Shown: positions 49,916-59,535 of the stretch, piece after piece
How positions within the stretch are numbered: position 1 is the first letter of the stretch
Layout of the letters: the number at the start of each line of letters is the position of its first letter
DNA from: Deltaproteobacteria bacterium
Lineage (GTDB): Bacteria > Myxococcota_A > Polyangia > Polyangiales > Sandaracinaceae
Direction: 5' to 3'
DNA: 64,000 nucleotides
Assembly: GCA_017303575.1 (NCBI GenBank)
Contig: JAFLCL010000002.1
Location: 54,758 to 118,757, forward strand
Notes under the pieces: generated by a model
What the model was told of the DNA's origin: nothing
What the model saw: only the letters and a program-made list of their open reading frames with translations
Database searches by the model: none
Made by a program: the position numbers and the translations under genes

Positions 49916-51831
49916 AGGACGTGCGCAACCCCTTCCGGCTGCAGACTGCCGAGAGCATCGACTCAGACGCCGACTTCCTGCGCCTGTTCGGATATGGCGT
50001 GCTTGACCTACTCCCCGAGGACGCACTGACGGGACGCCCTCTGTTCATTCGAAGCGCGCCCGGTGGCGGCAAGACGTCGCTCCTCAAGCTCTTCACGCCC
50101 TCGGTCTTGCAACACCTCGTGGCGATGAAGGGCAACGACGCGGTCAAGGAACTCTTCGGCAAGCTGAAGGGGTTGGGCGCCGTGTCGGACCACGACGTCA
50201 ACGTGCTCTCGGTGATGCTGCCCTGCGGACGGACGTTTCCCGCCCTGGCCGATGTGGAACTGAAGCCCGCGCGCGCCAAGCGCCTCCTCCTCGCGCTGAT
50301 CGATGCCCGCGTCATCCTCGGTGCGCTTCGCGCGATCCTTATCGCCCGAGGTCTTCGCTTCCCCGACGACCTCTCGCGTCTGACACTCGTCGCGCCACCC
50401 GAGGATCACGTTCCGGGCCTGTCGTTTCCCTGCGACGGTGTTGCCGTCCAGCGGTGGGCCGAGACCATCGAGCAAGGCGTCGCCGACCTCATCGACACCC
50501 TCATGTCACCAGAAGGAGCCGGCCCCCCGGGGCACGACGCGCTGCTCTCACTACGGCTGCTCGATGCCAACTGCATCCAGCTCGACGGAAAGCCGTTCGA
50601 GACGCGATGGCTTATCACCTTCGACGACATGCAGAAGCTCGCGCCGACGCAGCGAGCGGCGTTGCTCGAAGTCGTCGTCGACCAACGCGCGCGATCGACG
50701 GTCTGGTTGGCCGAACGGTTCGAGGCGCTCTCCACCGACGAGTTGCTGGCATCCGGCGCACTGAGCGGTCGTGACCACCTCGTGATCAACCTCGAGCGCG
50801 AGTGGAAGAAGGGACGCTTCGAACCTGCGGTCAAGCTCATCGCGGAACGGCGTGCCCGCATGGCGGCCGAGTCGGCGGGCGCCAACGCGCCGGATGCATT
50901 CGCCCCCACCATCGAGGCCGATCTTGATGCGCCGGCGTGGCAGGAGAAGACGCAGGCTGCGCTTGATGTCGTTCGGAAGCGCGTCGAGATCCTTGCAGCC
51001 AGCAAGGCTCAGTACGCCGACTGGGTGAAGTCGCGCGCGGACGTTGAGGGCACGCTTCGCCACCAGCTCATCAAGTGGCGCACGCTTGAGATCTTGATCG
51101 CGCGGCAACAGGGCAAGAAGCAGATGAACCTCCTGCTCGAGCCGCTGAGCACGGAGGAACTTGACGACAAGGACGAGTCCGACGTTCGCGCTGCGGCCGA
51201 ACTGTTCCTGAGCAAAGAGTTCGGCTTCCCCTACTACTTCGGCCTGAGCAAGCTCGCGAGCCTCGGCTCCTTCAACGTGGAGCAGTTCATTCGGCTCGCT
51301 GGCGACCTCTTCGAGGAATCCCTGGCGGCGGCCGTGATGAGGCGCAGTCCGCGACTCGCTCCCGAGCGGCAGCAGCGCATTCTCGAAGGCGCATATGACA
51401 CGCGCGTCAAGGATCTGCCGCGCCGCGCGAAGAATGGTCGAGACGTGCTGCGCTTCCTGGACGCCGTTGGTCAGTTCTGTCGCGACGTGACGCACCAACC
51501 CAACGCTCCGTACTCACCCGGCGTCACGGGCATCGCGATCCTCATGCAGGAGCGAGAGACGCTTCTCGACGCGGCGCACCTCGCGAAGAGCCCACCGACT
51601 GCCGCGTTCGCGTCGATGCTCGGAACGGCAATCGCTCACAACCTCCTGCACGCGGAGGTGGACTACAAGGTCAAGGGCAACCGCTACATGGTGCTCTACC
51701 TCAATCGTCTCCTCTGTCCGAAGTATGAGCTGCCGCTGCAGTTCGGCGGCTTCCGCGAGAAGCCGCTCCGCGAGTTCATCACGTGGGCGGAAAAGGGCTA
51801 CCGGCCCTCGAAGTCGGAGACCCTGCTATGA
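49912..51831 (+). CDS. P-loop ATPase of the five-gene operon
   Basis: The 639-residue protein has Walker A FIRSAPGGGKTSLLKLF (about residues 45-61) and a Walker B-like hhhhDD in RWLITFDDMQKL (about 232-243), a layout like ORC/STAND-type or other AAA+ NTPases. It has a long helical C-terminal region rich in charged residues, with no helicase or nuclease motifs visible. In conflict systems such ATPases act as sensors or switches that license an enzymatic partner. Overlaps of 4 nt with both neighbours imply equimolar synthesis. Confidence 0.8.
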   Translation: MKDVRNPFRLQTAESIDSDADFLRLFGYGVLDLLPEDALTGRPLFIRSAPGGGKTSLLKLFTPSVLQHLVAMKGNDAVKELFGKLKGLGAVSDHDVNVLSVMLPCGRTFPALADVELKPARAKRLLLALIDARVILGALRAILIARGLRFPDDLSRLTLVAPPEDHVPGLSFPCDGVAVQRWAETIEQGVADLIDTLMSPEGAGPPGHDALLSLRLLDANCIQLDGKPFETRWLITFDDMQKLAPTQRAALLEVVVDQRARSTVWLAERFEALSTDELLASGALSGRDHLVINLEREWKKGRFEPAVKLIAERRARMAAESAGANAPDAFAPTIEADLDAPAWQEKTQAALDVVRKRVEILAASKAQYADWVKSRADVEGTLRHQLIKWRTLEILIARQQGKKQMNLLLEPLSTEELDDKDESDVRAAAELFLSKEFGFPYYFGLSKLASLGSFNVEQFIRLAGDLFEESLAAAVMRRSPRLAPERQQRILEGAYDTRVKDLPRRAKNGRDVLRFLDAVGQFCRDVTHQPNAPYSPGVTGIAILMQERETLLDAAHLAKSPPTAAFASMLGTAIAHNLLHAEVDYKVKGNRYMVLYLNRLLCPKYELPLQFGGFREKPLREFITWAEKGYRPSKSETLL

Positions 51832-52961
51832 CCCCTGATTCGCTTCGCTGGCGCGACTACTTTCTTCGCGATGGCGACGGGTTCGACGAGTTCTGGAAGG
51901 CCTTCTTGGCCGAGCGGAAGCGGAACGTGCTCTTCGTGCTCGGACATGGATTCGATGCGCGCATGTGCGACGGCATCGAACGGGTGCTCAGCCTCGGTGG
52001 AGAGGGCACGCGCGACGTCGCGCTGATTGCGTTCGATGAGGGCGCGGAGTCGCCGTCGCAGATCTACGTGGCCCAGCGCACGGCGAATGGCGAGCGACTC
52101 GAGAAGCTGGTTCAGGGACGCGGCACGATCGGGCACAGGGACATCAAGATGTTCTCCGATGACAATCGCAGAATCGGCGCTCGTAGCATCGCCCAGGAGT
52201 TCGCGTCGTCGGCCGAGTTTCGCTCCTATACGGACGTCGTCGTGGACATCAGCGCGTTGCCTCGGAGCCTCTACATGCCGCTCTTGGCGAAGCTCCTTGC
52301 GCTGTTCGACGGTGAAGCGAAGGACGGCGAGAAGCGCAATCTGCACGTCATCGTCTCGCACTCTCCCGCGATCGATGGTGCCATCGTCGAGGAGGGGCTT
52401 GAGGAGAGCGCGAGTTACCTCTTCGGGTTTGCGGCAGCCGCCCTGGAGAGCGAGTCGACCAGCGGCCAGCCGAAGATCTGGATCCCCGTCTTGGGGAAGC
52501 GCCAGCCGGCGCAGTTGGAGCGGATCAACCAGTTCGTCATGCCAGACGAGATCTGTCCGCTGCTCCCCTCGCCAGCGCGAGACCCCCGCGAGGGAGACTC
52601 CATCATGATTGAGTACCGTGAGTTGCTCTTCGACCAGCTCCGTGTGGAGCCGCGCAACATAATCTACGCCGCCGAGTCCAACCCCTTCGAGGTGTACCGC
52701 CAGCTCATGCGGTCCATCCTGCACTACGACCGCGCGCTCAAGCCACTGGGTGGCTGCAAGGTCGCGCTGTCTGCAATGTCGTCGAAGCTGGCATCGATGG
52801 GCGTGCTGCTCGCGGCGTACGAGCTAGGTCGACGAGATCCGAAGGTGACCGTGGGCGTTGCCCACGTCGAGTCGCAAGGGTACCGCGTCGAGTCGAATGG
52901 CACCGCCCCGTCGACGACGCTGTTCACGATGTGGCTCTCTGGAGAATGCTATGCCGCGTGA
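51828..52961 (+). CDS. Unrecognised protein, possible Rossmannoid sensor, of the operon
   Basis: The 377-residue protein shows alternating strands and helices: RNVLFVLGHGFDARMCDGIE (about 32-51), DVALIAFDEGAESPS, DVVVDISALPRSLYMPLLAK (about 142-161), NLHVIVSHSPAIDGAIVEEG, then a second set ending SKLASMGVLLAAYELGRRDP and VTVGVAHVESQGYRVES. The strand-D-I-S/T-x-x-P/K-x turn recalls CARF/SAVED-like or other ligand-binding Rossmannoid folds, but this is my inference; I do not recognise the family. ATGA overlap with the ATPase gene; 11-nt overlap with the kinase gene. Confidence 0.65.
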   Translation: MTPDSLRWRDYFLRDGDGFDEFWKAFLAERKRNVLFVLGHGFDARMCDGIERVLSLGGEGTRDVALIAFDEGAESPSQIYVAQRTANGERLEKLVQGRGTIGHRDIKMFSDDNRRIGARSIAQEFASSAEFRSYTDVVVDISALPRSLYMPLLAKLLALFDGEAKDGEKRNLHVIVSHSPAIDGAIVEEGLEESASYLFGFAAAALESESTSGQPKIWIPVLGKRQPAQLERINQFVMPDEICPLLPSPARDPREGDSIMIEYRELLFDQLRVEPRNIIYAAESNPFEVYRQLMRSILHYDRALKPLGGCKVALSAMSSKLASMGVLLAAYELGRRDPKVTVGVAHVESQGYRVESNGTAPSTTLFTMWLSGECYAA

Positions 52962-54024
52962 GGCCCATCAGCACAGTTGTGTAGGAACCGGATTCATCGT
53001 CCTCGACGTGATTCGAAATTCGGTGGGGACCAGCGCGACCGAGAAGCGCTTTGCAGGCGGATCCTGCGGGAACGTCCTGACCATCCTGGCGTACTTCGGG
53101 TGGGACGCGAACGCGGTCGGTCGTATTGGCGACGATCACGCCGGCCGCGAGCTTGTGGCCGATCTCGGTAAGTGGGGCGTCGAGACCAAGCTTCTGCAGG
53201 TGGAGGCTGGTCGAGGAACGCCCATCATCGTCCAGGAGAACTACTTGGATGCCAGGGGACGCCCTCGCCACCGCTTCTCGCGAGCGTGTCCCGTTTGCGG
53301 CGCGACGCTCCCGGCTTACCGACCGCTGCTGACCACCGAGGCGGCGACGATCGCCGCGAAGCTGCCCGCTCACTCGGTGTTCTACTTCGATCGCGTGGCG
53401 CCCGGTACACTCGAGATCGCACAGAAGAGCCGCGCGAACGGTGCGCTCGTCGTGTTCGAGCCGTCGGGAATCAAGGACGAACGGCTCTTCGCAGGATGCC
53501 TGAGCGCCGCTCACGTCGTGAAGTACGCGAACGACCGGATCGAAGGTGTTCACGACGTGGTGGCGAAGGCGAAGGTCCCGATCGAGATCGAGACGCTGGG
53601 TGCCAAGGGACTCCGGCTCCGTGTCCGCACCAATGGGCGCGTGGGTGCATGGAAAGACCTTCCCGCCTTCTCTGCGCCGGAGCTGCGCGACGCGGCCGGA
53701 AGCGGCGACTGGACCACCGCCGGACTGATCCACGGCTTGATGACCAACGGCGGCTCTGTCGAGAAGGTGGTGGCCGATGCGAACGCCGTGGTTCTCGCGA
53801 CTCGTAAAGGGCAGGCCTTGGCGGCTCTCAACTGCGGCTTCGAGGGCGCGCGGGGCCTGATGTACGCGACCGACGCGAAGCGTGTTCTCGACCTCGTAGG
53901 GGCGATCGTCGAGGGAACGAAGGAGCCGAGTGTAGCCGCCCTTCAGTCAAACAAGCGCTCCAAAGGACGCGCCGACGACAAGACGTGCCTCACCTGCTCG
54001 GGCGCTCGAGCACTTCACCCGTAG
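52951..54024 (+). CDS. PfkB-family sugar/nucleoside kinase with two CxxC pairs
   Basis: The 357-residue protein has the ribokinase-family signatures: an N-terminal substrate-binding GG turn (EKRFAGGSCGNVLTILAYFG, about 31-50), VGRIGDDHAGRELVADL, and the anion-hole/catalytic motif DAAGSGDWTTAGLIHGL with the base Asp at about 253 (GAGD appears as GSGD). Unusually, it carries CPVCG at about 113-117 in the lid region and CLTC near residue 346, which could form a zinc site. It would phosphorylate a sugar or nucleoside supplied to or by its operon partners. Its 3' end overlaps the convergent gene 53990. Confidence 0.82.
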   Translation: MPREAHQHSCVGTGFIVLDVIRNSVGTSATEKRFAGGSCGNVLTILAYFGWDANAVGRIGDDHAGRELVADLGKWGVETKLLQVEAGRGTPIIVQENYLDARGRPRHRFSRACPVCGATLPAYRPLLTTEAATIAAKLPAHSVFYFDRVAPGTLEIAQKSRANGALVVFEPSGIKDERLFAGCLSAAHVVKYANDRIEGVHDVVAKAKVPIEIETLGAKGLRLRVRTNGRVGAWKDLPAFSAPELRDAAGSGDWTTAGLIHGLMTNGGSVEKVVADANAVVLATRKGQALAALNCGFEGARGLMYATDAKRVLDLVGAIVEGTKEPSVAALQSNKRSKGRADDKTCLTCSGARALHP

Positions 54025-54456
54025 CTCTCGGATCCAGAGCGGCCCACGCCGTCCGCTGCTCCACCCAGCTCCCGGCGTGTGCCACGGCGCGCAGTGCCCG
54101 CTCGCTCATGGGCTCGGCGCTGTCGACCGCTTCGAGGGCCAGGACCGCCTGCTGAAGATCGGGCGCCAGCATCAGGAGGTCGAGCAGCTGCGTCACCCGC
54201 GCACGCGTGAGCCCGAGCTTGCGGGCCACGGCGGCCCGGTCGGCCACGAGGCCGCGGTCGATGGCGCCCTGCAGGTGGTGAGCGAGGGCGAGCATGCGGG
54301 CCACCTTGGCGGGCCGGCGCACGGGCTCGGGCTTCGGGGGCGGCGGCGTCTCGCTCAGCGTGACGCGCGAGCTGCGCCTGCGGAACAGCGTGCCAGTCAG
54401 GATGTGGCGGTCCTTGGGCGCGTCCTCGGTCGGAGCCGGCGGCTGCTGGTCGAGGG

Positions 54457-54460
<4 letters not shown>
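53990..54460 (-). CDS. ParB/KorB-type HTH protein downstream of serine recombinase
   Basis: The 156-residue protein has a Pro-rich N-terminus and an HTH region: KVARMLALAHHLQGAIDRGL and DRAAVARKLGLTRARVTQLLDLLMLAPDLQ, as in ParB/RepB-like DNA-binding proteins. Genes of this type frequently follow large serine recombinases in this kind of cassette. Its ATG overlaps the recombinase stop (ATGA). The last 35 bp overlap, tail to tail, with the PfkB kinase gene, placing the edge of the recombinase element at or near here. Confidence 0.72.
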
Positions 54461-55997
<1,537 letters not shown>

Positions 55998-56001
<4 letters not shown>

Positions 56002-56183
56002 CGCGGCTCCTCCGGCTTCGCGTCGGTCGGCGGCGGCTCGTCTGCCTTCGCGTCGCGCTCGATGACGGCGAGGAGCCGCTCGAGGTTGTCATTGAGGCGA
56101 GCCAGCTCGCGCGCGATGGACGGCGCCGTCGCCTCGTAGAAGCGGTGCCCCATCTGCGTCCGGTAGAACGGGATGTCGCTCAT
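55998..56183 (-). CDS. Small protein between DUF2924 and recombinase genes
   Basis: The 61-residue, charged helical protein (starts MSDIPFYRTQMGHRFYEATA) is flanked by 4-nt overlaps with the DUF2924 gene upstream and the recombinase start downstream. Its helical middle IARELARLNDNLERLLAVIE could be a coiled coil. Such short proteins are standard in this recombinase cassette; function unknown. Confidence 0.7.
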
Positions 56184-56722
56184 GCCGCGCTCTCCTCGCT
56201 CGTCGTCTCGACGCGCTTCTTCAGGCCGAAGAAGAGGAAGCCGTTCCAGGGCGTGCCGGTGATGTGCTTCGCCACCGCCGAGAGCGTCTTGAAGCGCTCG
56301 CCGCCGTGCTCGAAGCCCTCGCTGCAGACCGTGACCTCGTGCGCGACGCCGTTGAAGACGCGGCGCAGGACCGTGCCCACCGGAGGCACGCGCGGATCGC
56401 GCGGCTCGGTGGGTTGCACCGTCCCGAGGTCCTGCACCTGCGCGGCCTGCCGCATGCGCCAGCGCTCGGGCACGTCGTCGCCGAGCTGGGCGATGCGCTC
56501 GAGGGCGCTGGCCGGGAGCCCGCCCTCAGCCAGCTCCTGGATACGCCAGGCGAGGCGCTTGCGCAGGTACTCCTTGTTCCTCGTGCGCGTCGGCTCGCCG
56601 TACAGCTCGCGGTACTTCTCCGCGAGCTGGCCGACGTTCATCTGCTCGAGCGCGGCGAGCTGCGTGGGGACGTCGCCGAGCTCGCGCGCGTTGGCTCGGG
56701 CTCGTGCAGTGGTCTTGGACAT
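56180..56722 (-). CDS. DUF2924 domain protein
   Basis: The 180-residue protein contains LAEKYRELYGEPTRTRNKEY followed by LRKRLAWRIQELAEGGLP, and VGTVLRRVFNGVAHEVTVCS with FEHGGERFKTLSAVAKHITG and TPWNGFLFFGL. The R-x(n)-L-x-R-E-Y-x-G and S-A-x-I-T-G-x-x-W-N-G patterns define DUF2924, a companion of large serine recombinases. Probably a DNA-binding accessory of integration or excision. Start ATG at 56722 with a GGAGG site. Confidence 0.85.
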   Translation of the reverse strand: MSKTTARARANARELGDVPTQLAALEQMNVGQLAEKYRELYGEPTRTRNKEYLRKRLAWRIQELAEGGLPASALERIAQLGDDVPERWRMRQAAQVQDLGTVQPTEPRDPRVPPVGTVLRRVFNGVAHEVTVCSEGFEHGGERFKTLSAVAKHITGTPWNGFLFFGLKKRVETTSEESAA

Positions 56723-56813
56723 CGTGCCTCCTTCGTCGCGGGCGCCATGCCCGCGGGTGGTGGGCATGACGGCTTCTTCCCCGGTGGAAGACAAGGCGAG
56801 AACCAGAGGGAGA

Positions 56814-57017
56814 TCAGGCACTTCGACCTCCTTCGCGCGGCTCGCGCAGCGCTGCCTCGCGACGGGCGCGGCGGTCGCGCAGCCAGATATCGAGGAGGGT
56901 CTCGGCCAGGACGTCGGCGGCCTCGGCCCGTCGACGTCGGAGATCGGCCAGGCGCTCCTCGGCGCTCATGGGCGGCTCCGGCTCCATGACCGGCGACCTC
57001 GTCGTTCCCGTGTTCAT
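56814..57017 (-). CDS. Small hypothetical protein at head of recombinase operon
   Basis: The 67-residue charged protein (starts MNTGTTRSPVMEPEPPMSAE) ends in a helical, Arg-rich stretch (ADLRRRRAEAADVLAETLLD). It probably opens the minus-strand recombinase operon. The 92-bp gap to the DUF2924 gene holds nothing obvious. The gap to the divergent XRE gene at 57149 contains AT-rich promoter-like sequence. Function unknown. Confidence 0.5.
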   Translation of the reverse strand: MNTGTTRSPVMEPEPPMSAEERLADLRRRRAEAADVLAETLLDIWLRDRRARREAALREPREGGRSA

Positions 57018-57148
57018 GGGGGTGAAACGCGGGCGCGGAGTTCGCGGTGGGACGCGGTCGTGCACGTCGCCCCTTGATCTCAACCGCTCCGTTTAGTATT
57101 TAGGGGACACTACATCTCGGCCAGTACTGCCGAACAGCAGAGAAGAGC
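57018..57148. promoter_or_regulatory. Divergent promoter/operator region before XRE gene
   Basis: This region holds CCGTTTAGTATTTAGGGGAC from 57089, conspicuously AT-rich for this DNA, in front of the XRE-ImmA pair. A related word CCGTTTAGT recurs at 58232, upstream of the next operon, followed by a similar AGG-AAACA segment. Both are candidate XRE repressor operators or -35/-10 regions. Confidence 0.5.
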
Positions 57149-57502
57149 GTGAACGTGAAGCGAGAGAAGCTAGGGGAGCGTATCAAGCGCGTGCGGCAAG
57201 AGCGACAGCTCGGGCTGCGTGAGCTTGCCGGCAAGCTCGGCATCTCGGCGACGTACCTCTCCCGCATCGAGACCTGCCAGGAGTCCAGCCCGCCCGCGGA
57301 GAAGGTCATCCGCGGGCTCGCCGACCTGCTGCAGGATGACTTCGACGAGCTCATGCAGCTCGCGGGACGGGTGCCCGAAGACGTCGAGAACATGATCAAG
57401 CGCGACCCGGATATGCCGGCGTTCCTTCGGACGGCGAGCGAGAAGAACGTCTCCGGGGCCGAGCTGATGAAGATGCTGAAGAAGCGGAAGGGGGACCCGT
57501 GA
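57149..57502 (+). CDS. XRE-family repressor-like protein
   Basis: The 117-residue protein has a clear HTH: LGERIKRVRQERQLGLRELA, then GKLGISATYLSRIETCQESS, followed by EKVIRGLADLLQDDFDELMQ. The C-terminal part is acidic/basic and short (MPAFLRTASEKNVSGAELMK). The gene overlaps the ImmA/IrrE-type gene by 4 nt. XRE plus metalloprotease pairs control excision or transfer of ICE-like elements (ImmR/ImmA of ICEBs1), so this is the probable element repressor. Confidence 0.92.
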   Translation: MNVKREKLGERIKRVRQERQLGLRELAGKLGISATYLSRIETCQESSPPAEKVIRGLADLLQDDFDELMQLAGRVPEDVENMIKRDPDMPAFLRTASEKNVSGAELMKMLKKRKGDP

Positions 57503-58200
57503 TCCCGGAGCTGAAGGTTCCCTTCCTGAAGGAGTCGGACATCGAGCACGCGGCCGCGGAGCTGCTGCGCCGCTACGTGAAGTGGAAGGGTGCGGCCGTT
57601 CGCCCGCCCATCAACATCGACAACATCATCGAGGGCTACTTCGGCCTCGACCTGGTCTTCATCGACCTGCCGGACTTCCTCGGCATCCCCGACGTGCTGG
57701 GCGCCACCTTCCTCAAGGAGAAGCGGGTCTTCATCGACGAGTCGCTCGATCTCGAGGGCAAGGAGGGACGGCTCGCCTTCACGCTCGCGCACGAGGGCGG
57801 CCACTGGCAGCTCCACCGCCCGCTCATCGAAGCGGACCAGGTCACCGCCCCGCTCTTCTCCAAGGGCGAGATCAAGGAGCAGCCGGCCATCGTCTGCCGC
57901 ACCAGCCAGAAGAAGGCCCCCGCCGAGTGGCAGGCGGACAAGTTCGCGGCGTGCTTGCTCATGCCGGCCGCCGATGTCCGCGCGACCGTCCGGGCACTCT
58001 GCGGCGATCAGCTCCCGACGTGGGAGCGCATCGAGGAGCGCCGGAAGAACCGCGAGCTTGATGAACGGCTCCGCGACCTCGCCACCGAGGTCATGGAGCG
58101 CGGCGGCTTCTCGAACGTCTCGAACGAGGCGATGCGCTACCGCCTCCTCGATCTGAAGCTCGTCGTGGATGCGTCCAACCCCCAGCGGAGCCTGCTGTAG
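57499..58200 (+). CDS. ImmA/IrrE-type metalloendopeptidase
   Basis: The 233-residue protein has the HExxH zinc motif in TLAHEGGHWQLHRP (His98, Glu99, His102) and, about 60 residues later, AEWQADKFAACLLMPAADVR, the E-x-x-A-x-x-F-A-A-x-L-L-M-P block of the family (third zinc ligand Glu). It would cleave the XRE repressor encoded just before it after a DNA-damage or quorum signal. GTG start overlaps the XRE stop (GTGA). The helical end (ERIEERRKNRELDERLRDLA) is typical. Confidence 0.93.
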   Translation: MIPELKVPFLKESDIEHAAAELLRRYVKWKGAAVRPPINIDNIIEGYFGLDLVFIDLPDFLGIPDVLGATFLKEKRVFIDESLDLEGKEGRLAFTLAHEGGHWQLHRPLIEADQVTAPLFSKGEIKEQPAIVCRTSQKKAPAEWQADKFAACLLMPAADVRATVRALCGDQLPTWERIEERRKNRELDERLRDLATEVMERGGFSNVSNEAMRYRLLDLKLVVDASNPQRSLL

Positions 58201-58231
58201 TTCGCGGGTTTTGTCGTGCCCGGAGTGTCCA

Positions 58232-58240
58232 CCGTTTAGT
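58232..58240 (+). promoter_or_regulatory. CCGTTTAGT motif upstream of next operon
   Basis: This 9-bp word matches the sequence in front of the XRE gene at 57089-57097. Here it stands 27 bp before the start of the short ORF at 58267. Coincidence is possible, but AT-rich conserved words at two starts of the same element are suggestive of shared regulation. Confidence 0.35.
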
Positions 58241-58266
58241 TCACAGGAAACAAGGAGACCTACGTC

Positions 58267-58338
58267 ATGCAGCTCAACCCCACCGCCCCCAACATGACGT
58301 CGCGCAGCGACGTCCTCTTCGCACGCGAGGAGGGCTGA
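58267..58338 (+). CDS. 23-codon ORF upstream of hypothetical gene 58342
   Basis: An ATG at 58267 with AAGGAG 10 bp upstream encodes a 23-residue peptide (QLNPTAPNMTSRSDVLFARE) ending in TGA at 58336-58338, 3 bp before the ATG of the next gene. Its own 3' end carries the GAGGAGG Shine-Dalgarno of that gene. It looks like a coupled leader or a very short protein of the element. Evidence is signal strength and spacing only. Confidence 0.45.
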   Translation: MQLNPTAPNMTSRSDVLFAREEG

Positions 58339-58341
58339 GCC

Positions 58342-59535
58342 ATGGCCACTTTCACGCTCCGGCACTTTTCGAGCGCCGAGTCCCTTCAGGCCGTCCAGGC
58401 CAAGCACCTGATGCAGCTGCTCGAGCGGCACGCGGCCTACTTCGACGCGCGCGGAGTCGACTTCGGGAAGTTGAATGGCCACGGCCCCGACTACGAGGCC
58501 ATCTCGGGCGTGCTCATGTCGCCGGACGAGCAGACCCCGAACGAGCTGATCGACGACCTGTACTACGTCGACGAGATGGCCACTCCGGATGCGATGGACG
58601 GCCTGCTCGAGGCGGCCAAGGCGGCGGGCCTCGACCTCGATGTGGGCGACGAGCCGACGCCCGCCGACGTCGCAGTGCAGGTCCGGCTTCACGCTCCGGC
58701 ACTGCTGGAGCAGAAGCACGCCGAGTACTTCCTCCTGCAGCGCCGACGCACCTTCGAGTACTTCCAGTCGCGCGATGGGGTCGACACGACCTTCCGAGCG
58801 CCGGGAGCCAAGCGTCTGCGCAGCTTCGAGGGGGTCCTCGGCGGTCGGCTCGAGGCGATGAAGCGTGGTCGGACCTGCAAGGTCTTCGTGTTCCCGCGCG
58901 CCGACGGCGTCTGGTTCCTCGTTCGCCGTGGTGACCCCTTCAAGCGCGAGGGCTCCATCGAGAAGACCGGAACGACGTCGGTCTACTACCGCCCCGAGAA
59001 GTACGACGTGCTCAAGTACGACGAGGCGCTCGGCGAGCTGTCGATCAACGCCGAGGGCAACAAGAAGCTCGTCGCCCTCTACCGCGAGCTGATCGGCGAG
59101 CTCCTCTTCAGCGACTCCGGGCGCTTCCCGAACGCGGCGAAGTACACCCTCGAGCCGCTGCAGGACGCCGGCTCGGATGCGCTCATCTGTAGCGACGTCG
59201 ACGGCATCGATCGCATCACGCTCAAGGAGGTGCAGATCTTCTGGGGCGGCGCGCAGGGTGAGGTGGAGATCCGTCGCGCCAAGGATCTGTTCGAGGCGCT
59301 CAAGGGCCGCAAGAAGGAGCTGCCGAAGGGGCGCCTCGTGAAGGCGAGCTTCCTCGTGAAGTTCACGGACGCGAAGACGCCGCGCACCGTGACCATCCGC
59401 CCGCAGAACATCGCGAGCTACACGCGCGACTCCGACGCGGGCGTCGTCGAAGCGTGGCTCACACGGCGCGGCTTCGTGACGACGACCCCGGAGGCGCAGG
59501 ATGCAGACGTTGCTCCGGCTGTGGCGCACGCTTGA
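58342..59535 (+). CDS. Hypothetical protein A of the right-hand element
   Basis: The 397-residue protein starts MATFTLRHFSSAESLQAVQA, with GAGGAGG 9 bp upstream. It has a helical N-terminal third, a mixed alpha-beta middle (KVFVFPRADGVWFLVRRGDP; SVYYRPEKYDVLKYDEALGE) and an acidic C-terminus. There are no membrane segments or recognised catalytic motifs. It overlaps the next gene by 35 nt, so A and B act as a pair, possibly like the two-gene cargo modules of ICE-like elements. I have no family assignment. Confidence 0.75.
   Translation: MATFTLRHFSSAESLQAVQAKHLMQLLERHAAYFDARGVDFGKLNGHGPDYEAISGVLMSPDEQTPNELIDDLYYVDEMATPDAMDGLLEAAKAAGLDLDVGDEPTPADVAVQVRLHAPALLEQKHAEYFLLQRRRTFEYFQSRDGVDTTFRAPGAKRLRSFEGVLGGRLEAMKRGRTCKVFVFPRADGVWFLVRRGDPFKREGSIEKTGTTSVYYRPEKYDVLKYDEALGELSINAEGNKKLVALYRELIGELLFSDSGRFPNAAKYTLEPLQDAGSDALICSDVDGIDRITLKEVQIFWGGAQGEVEIRRAKDLFEALKGRKKELPKGRLVKASFLVKFTDAKTPRTVTIRPQNIASYTRDSDAGVVEAWLTRRGFVTTTPEAQDADVAPAVAHA

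Noticed and set aside
48770..50026. 418-codon minus-strand frame
   Set aside because: Antisense to the PRTase-like gene of the five-gene operon, which has clear motif and coupled start and stop codons.
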